NCBI GenBank assembly: GCA_034110465.1
Contig: JAWUZD010000015.1
Span: forward strand, 1-64,000
Reading direction: 5' to 3'
Length of the DNA: 64,000 bases
Source: Aurantibacter sp034110465
GTDB taxonomy: Bacteria > Bacteroidota > Bacteroidia > Flavobacteriales > Flavobacteriaceae
Shown here: one piece after another, positions 61,331 through 64,000 of the stretch
Position numbering within the stretch: position 1 is the stretch's first letter
Layout of the letters: every line of letters begins with the position of its first letter
Program-made: the position numbers and the translations under genes
The notes under the pieces: generated by a model
Told to the model about the DNA's origin: nothing
Databases searched by the model: none
Seen by the model: only the letters and a program-made list of their open reading frames with translations

Positions 61331-61338
61331 TATTTTTG
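61331..61338 (+). promoter_or_regulatory. putative -7 element for pdhB
   Basis: TATTTTTG matches TAnnTTTG and lies 21 nt before the ATG. The -33 region is T-rich without a clear TTG. Confidence 0.4.
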
Positions 61339-61359
61339 CTCCTTAATCGAAATTAAACT

Positions 61360-62340
61360 ATGAAAACTATTCAATTTAGGGAAGCTATTTGCGAGGCAAT
61401 GAGCGAGGAAATGCGCAGAGACGAAAGCATTTACTTAATGGGTGAAGAAGTTGCTGAATATAATGGTGCTTACAAAGCATCTAAAGGAATGTTAGATGAG
61501 TTTGGTGCAAAACGCGTTATAGATACACCAATTGCAGAACTTGGTTTTGCAGGAATTGCTATTGGTTCTACAATGACAGGGAATAGACCAATTGTAGAAT
61601 ATATGACTTTCAATTTCTCTTTAGTTGGAATAGATCAAATTATAAATAATGCCGCTAAAATTAGACAAATGTCTGGAGGACAATTTAAATGTCCAATAGT
61701 ATTTAGAGGTCCGACTGCATCTGCAGGACAATTAGCAGCAACACATTCTCAAGCCTTTGAAAATTGGTTTGCTAATACGCCAGGTTTAAAAGTTGTAGTA
61801 CCATCTAATCCATACGATGCGAAAGGACTTTTAAAATCTGCTATACGAGATGATGATCCAGTTATTTTTATGGAAAGTGAACAGATGTATGGCGATAAAG
61901 GTGAAGTGCCTGAAGGTGAATATACAATTCCGTTAGGTGTAGCAGAAATTAAAAGAGAAGGAACCGATGTAACTATTGTGTCTTTTGGTAAAATAATAAA
62001 GGAAGCTTATAAGGCAGCAGATGAGTTAGCTAAAGATGGTATTTCTTGCGAAATTATTGATTTAAGAACGGTTAGACCTTTAGATAAAGAAGCGGTTTTA
62101 ACCTCTGTAAAGAAAACAAATCGTTTAGTTGTTTTGGAAGAAGCGTGGCCATTTGGAAATGTTTCAACTGAGTTAACCTATATTGTACAATCTGAAGCAT
62201 TCGATTATTTAGATGCACCAGTTGTCAAAATTAATACAGCAGATACACCAGCACCATATTCACCTGTGTTATTTGCAGAATGGTTGCCAGATTATAACTC
62301 AGTAATTAAAGCTGTAAAAAAAGTAATGTATAAAAAATAA
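61360..62340 (+). CDS. pdhB: pyruvate dehydrogenase E1 component subunit beta
   Basis: The 326-residue thiamine-diphosphate enzyme subunit pairs with E1 alpha to decarboxylate pyruvate to the lipoyl E2. It shows REAICEAMSEEMRRD, MGEEVAEYNGAYKASKGML with the conserved Glu that activates ThDP, DTPIAELGFAGIAIGS, FRGPTASAGQLAATHSQ, PSNPYDAKGLL and EEAWPFGNVSTEL. A branched-chain E1 beta is possible but less likely. Subunit alpha and E2 are not in the window; the gene stands alone with its own terminator, as is common in Flavobacteriaceae. Confidence 0.92.
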   Translation: MKTIQFREAICEAMSEEMRRDESIYLMGEEVAEYNGAYKASKGMLDEFGAKRVIDTPIAELGFAGIAIGSTMTGNRPIVEYMTFNFSLVGIDQIINNAAKIRQMSGGQFKCPIVFRGPTASAGQLAATHSQAFENWFANTPGLKVVVPSNPYDAKGLLKSAIRDDDPVIFMESEQMYGDKGEVPEGEYTIPLGVAEIKREGTDVTIVSFGKIIKEAYKAADELAKDGISCEIIDLRTVRPLDKEAVLTSVKKTNRLVVLEEAWPFGNVSTELTYIVQSEAFDYLDAPVVKINTADTPAPYSPVLFAEWLPDYNSVIKAVKKVMYKK

Positions 62341-62362
62341 TTTATTATTTTTGTTTACTTAT

Positions 62363-62400
62363 AAACTTCATTAACATAGTTTGTTAATGAAGTTTTTTTT
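62363..62400 (+). terminator. terminator after pdhB
   Basis: Perfect 14-bp stem AAACTTCATTAACA / TGTTAATGAAGTTT with a 5-nt loop and a T run. Confidence 0.9.
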
Positions 62401-62408
62401 GTTCAATT

Positions 62409-64000
62409 ATGAAAAGATATTTAGTACTTATATTAATTTTTATAGCGTTTAACACAATAGCACAAACTAAGGTTAGTGGTTATGTGTTAGATGAATTTAA
62501 CGAGCCGGTTTCGTATGCTAATGTGATTTTTAAAAACTCATCTAAAGGAACAATTACTAATGAAAACGGTAAGTTCTATATGGAAGATGATGTGGATTGG
62601 GATACATTAATCATTTCTTTTTTAGGTTATTTAACCCAAGAAGTAACACTTAAAAAAGGCGCTAATTACGATCTTAAAATTGTTTTGAATGAAGAAGTAG
62701 CCTCTTTAAATGAAGTTGTTATAGTTACAGGAAAACAATCTAAAAAAAATAATCCAGCAATAGATATTCTTCGCAAAATTTGGGCTAACAAACGCGTTAA
62801 TGGCTTAAATAAATATAAACAATATCAATACGAAAAATACGAAAAAGTAGAATTCGATCTAAATACAATCGATAGTGCTACAATGAAAAGTAAGCTTTTT
62901 CGAGGAATGGAATTTGTTTTTGATCAGATTGATACTTCTAAGGTTACAGGGAAAACATATTTACCTATGTTTATAAATGAAGCTGCAAGCGAAGTTTATG
63001 GCGATAATATATTAAAAGAAAAACTTGAAGTACTTAAAGGGAATAAAAATTCCGGTTTTAGTAATAATCAAACCATAATAGATTTTATAGACGACCTTTA
63101 TTCTGAATATGACGTGTACGATAATTACCTAAAATTCTTCGATAAAAGTTTTACAAGTCCTTTGTCAAAAACAGGAATAAGTACTTATAATTATGTTTTA
63201 GCAGACAGTTCTTACAGAGATAATAAATGGTGCTACAACATTATATATTATCCAAGACGTAAAAATGAATTAACTTTTAAAGGTGATTTTTGGGTTGCAG
63301 ATACAACTTTTGCTATTAAAGAAATTAATTTACAAGCTTCTAAAAGTGCTAATATAAATTGGGTTAAAGAAATTTATATAGAGCAAGAATTTGATGTTTT
63401 AAACGATTCTGTGTTTTTAATTAAACGTGATTATTTTATGAGTGATTTCGCGTTTAATAAAAAGGAGAAGTCAAAAGGTATATATGGAAAACGTACTACG
63501 TTGTACGATAATTATAAATTCAACATAAAAAAGGACAAAGAGTTTTACGCTAAAAAAGTCTTCAGTTTTGATGAGGAACTCTATAATCAAGACGATTCTT
63601 TTTGGGAAGAAAAACGATTAGAACAATTAAGTAAAGACGAAAAAGGGGTTTACGTTATGTTAGACTCTTTAAAGAATACAAAAAAATTTAAGCGGTTATA
63701 TAATCTTGGAAGTATTTTAGCTTCAGGATATATAGAACTCGATGCACTAAATTTAGATTATGGACCTATTTTTTCTACGTTTGGATTTAACGATGTTGAA
63801 GGATTACGACTTAGAGCTGGAGGAAGAACATATTTTGGGCAGAATGATGTTTGGCGCATAGAAGGTTATACGGCTTATGGCTTTAAGGATAATAAGTTTA
63901 AATATGGTATTTCTGGAAAATGGCTAATAGATAAAAAAAATAGATTTATAATTTCTGGAGGAAATAGAAGAGATGTAGAGCAAATAGGCGCCAGTTTAAC
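62409..64000 (+). CDS. DUF5686 / carboxypeptidase-like regulatory domain outer-membrane protein (3' end outside window)
   Basis: From the ATG at 62409 the frame stays open to the window end (about 530 codons seen). It starts with a signal peptide (MKRYLVLILIFIAFNTIAQ) and a carboxypeptidase-regulatory-like domain (about 22-95: VSGYVLDEFNEPVSYANVIF, KGTITNENGKF). A DUF5686 region follows (about 110 onward; YQYEKYEKVEFDLN, YYPRRKNELTFKGDFWVAD). The later part (LDYGPIFSTFGFNDVEGLRL, LRAGGRTYF) begins the predicted C-terminal beta-barrel. Such proteins are TonB-independent outer-membrane proteins of unknown function found throughout Bacteroidetes. A promoter is not clear; pdhB's terminator ends just before it. 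Confidence 0.88.
   Translation, partial: MKRYLVLILIFIAFNTIAQTKVSGYVLDEFNEPVSYANVIFKNSSKGTITNENGKFYMEDDVDWDTLIISFLGYLTQEVTLKKGANYDLKIVLNEEVASLNEVVIVTGKQSKKNNPAIDILRKIWANKRVNGLNKYKQYQYEKYEKVEFDLNTIDSATMKSKLFRGMEFVFDQIDTSKVTGKTYLPMFINEAASEVYGDNILKEKLEVLKGNKNSGFSNNQTIIDFIDDLYSEYDVYDNYLKFFDKSFTSPLSKTGISTYNYVLADSSYRDNKWCYNIIYYPRRKNELTFKGDFWVADTTFAIKEINLQASKSANINWVKEIYIEQEFDVLNDSVFLIKRDYFMSDFAFNKKEKSKGIYGKRTTLYDNYKFNIKKDKEFYAKKVFSFDEELYNQDDSFWEEKRLEQLSKDEKGVYVMLDSLKNTKKFKRLYNLGSILASGYIELDALNLDYGPIFSTFGFNDVEGLRLRAGGRTYFGQNDVWRIEGYTAYGFKDNKFKYGISGKWLIDKKNRFIISGGNRRDVEQIGASL

Noticed and set aside
1..64000. CRISPR arrays, tRNA or rRNA genes, prophage or complete insertion sequences
   Set aside because: No regularly spaced repeats, cloverleaf-like sequences, transposase or phage genes were seen; the gaps are all under 300 nt.

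Overview
The window is a stretch of chromosome from a member of the Bacteroidota, very probably the family Flavobacteriaceae; the genus cannot be fixed from the sequence alone. The DNA is AT-rich. The window encodes type IX secretion (T9SS) components and cargo, a mevalonate-pathway pair (HMG-CoA reductase and a GYDIA-type GHMP kinase), a sigma-70 factor without region 1.1, an FtsZ ending in RSNNSFLHDNVD, and DUF5686 and PorP/SprF proteins. Several genes are preceded by the Bacteroidetes promoter form TTG-N17-21-TAnnTTTG. Start codons were chosen by family N-termini, signal peptides and promoter position, because Shine-Dalgarno sequences are rarely informative in this phylum. The window is almost fully coding. 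No gene-free stretch exceeds 300 bases, and I found no tRNA, rRNA, CRISPR array, prophage or complete insertion sequence.

Layout. 1-3.9 kb: end of a giant T9SS type B cargo protein, its likely PorP/SprF partner, and an inverted dodecin/Nfu pair between them. 4.1-7 kb: LytS/LytTR two-component system with a TPR sensor. 7.1-8.3 kb: gamma carbonic anhydrase-like protein and an unknown secreted protein. 8.4-10.6 kb: mevalonate genes. 10.8-16.9 kb: secreted dipeptidyl peptidase IV, two POT peptide transporters and a thioredoxin. 16.9-21.7 kb (minus): surE, a small membrane protein, lpxB, a NlpC/P60 lipoprotein and comEC. 21.8-25.1 kb: Prc/Tsp protease and an ABC permease. 25.2-27.2 kb (minus): small lipoprotein, engB and an alpha/beta hydrolase.

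27.4-44.0 kb is the complete division and cell wall (dcw) cluster in one direction: mraZ-rsmH-ftsL-ftsI-murE-mraY-murD-ftsW-[four-helix-bundle gene]-murG-murC-ftsQ-ftsA-ftsZ, followed by yqeY. It makes the peptidoglycan precursor, flips and polymerises it, and builds the Z-ring. It appears to be autoregulated by MraZ through three GTGG repeats at 10-bp spacing. An unrelated four-helix-bundle (S23/IVS-type) gene flanked by 21-bp imperfect inverted repeats sits between ftsW and murG, and the right repeat supplies the murG start codon. I regard this as the most interesting locus in the window.

44.1-64 kb: MtfA-like peptidase, rpe, the primary sigma factor, an Ala/Asp-rich repeat lipoprotein, waaA, a DegT aminotransferase with a cysteine cluster, galE, lspA, fabD and a FAD oxidoreductase. 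Next come a DHFR fused to a 2TM membrane domain, a double TonB-C-like protein, thyA, a nucleoside transporter with an extra exported domain, a bifunctional nuclease, etfA/etfB and pdhB. The window ends inside a DUF5686 outer-membrane protein. folA, thyA and the nucleoside transporter form a thymidylate/nucleoside neighbourhood; lpxB and waaA serve lipid A and Kdo assembly.
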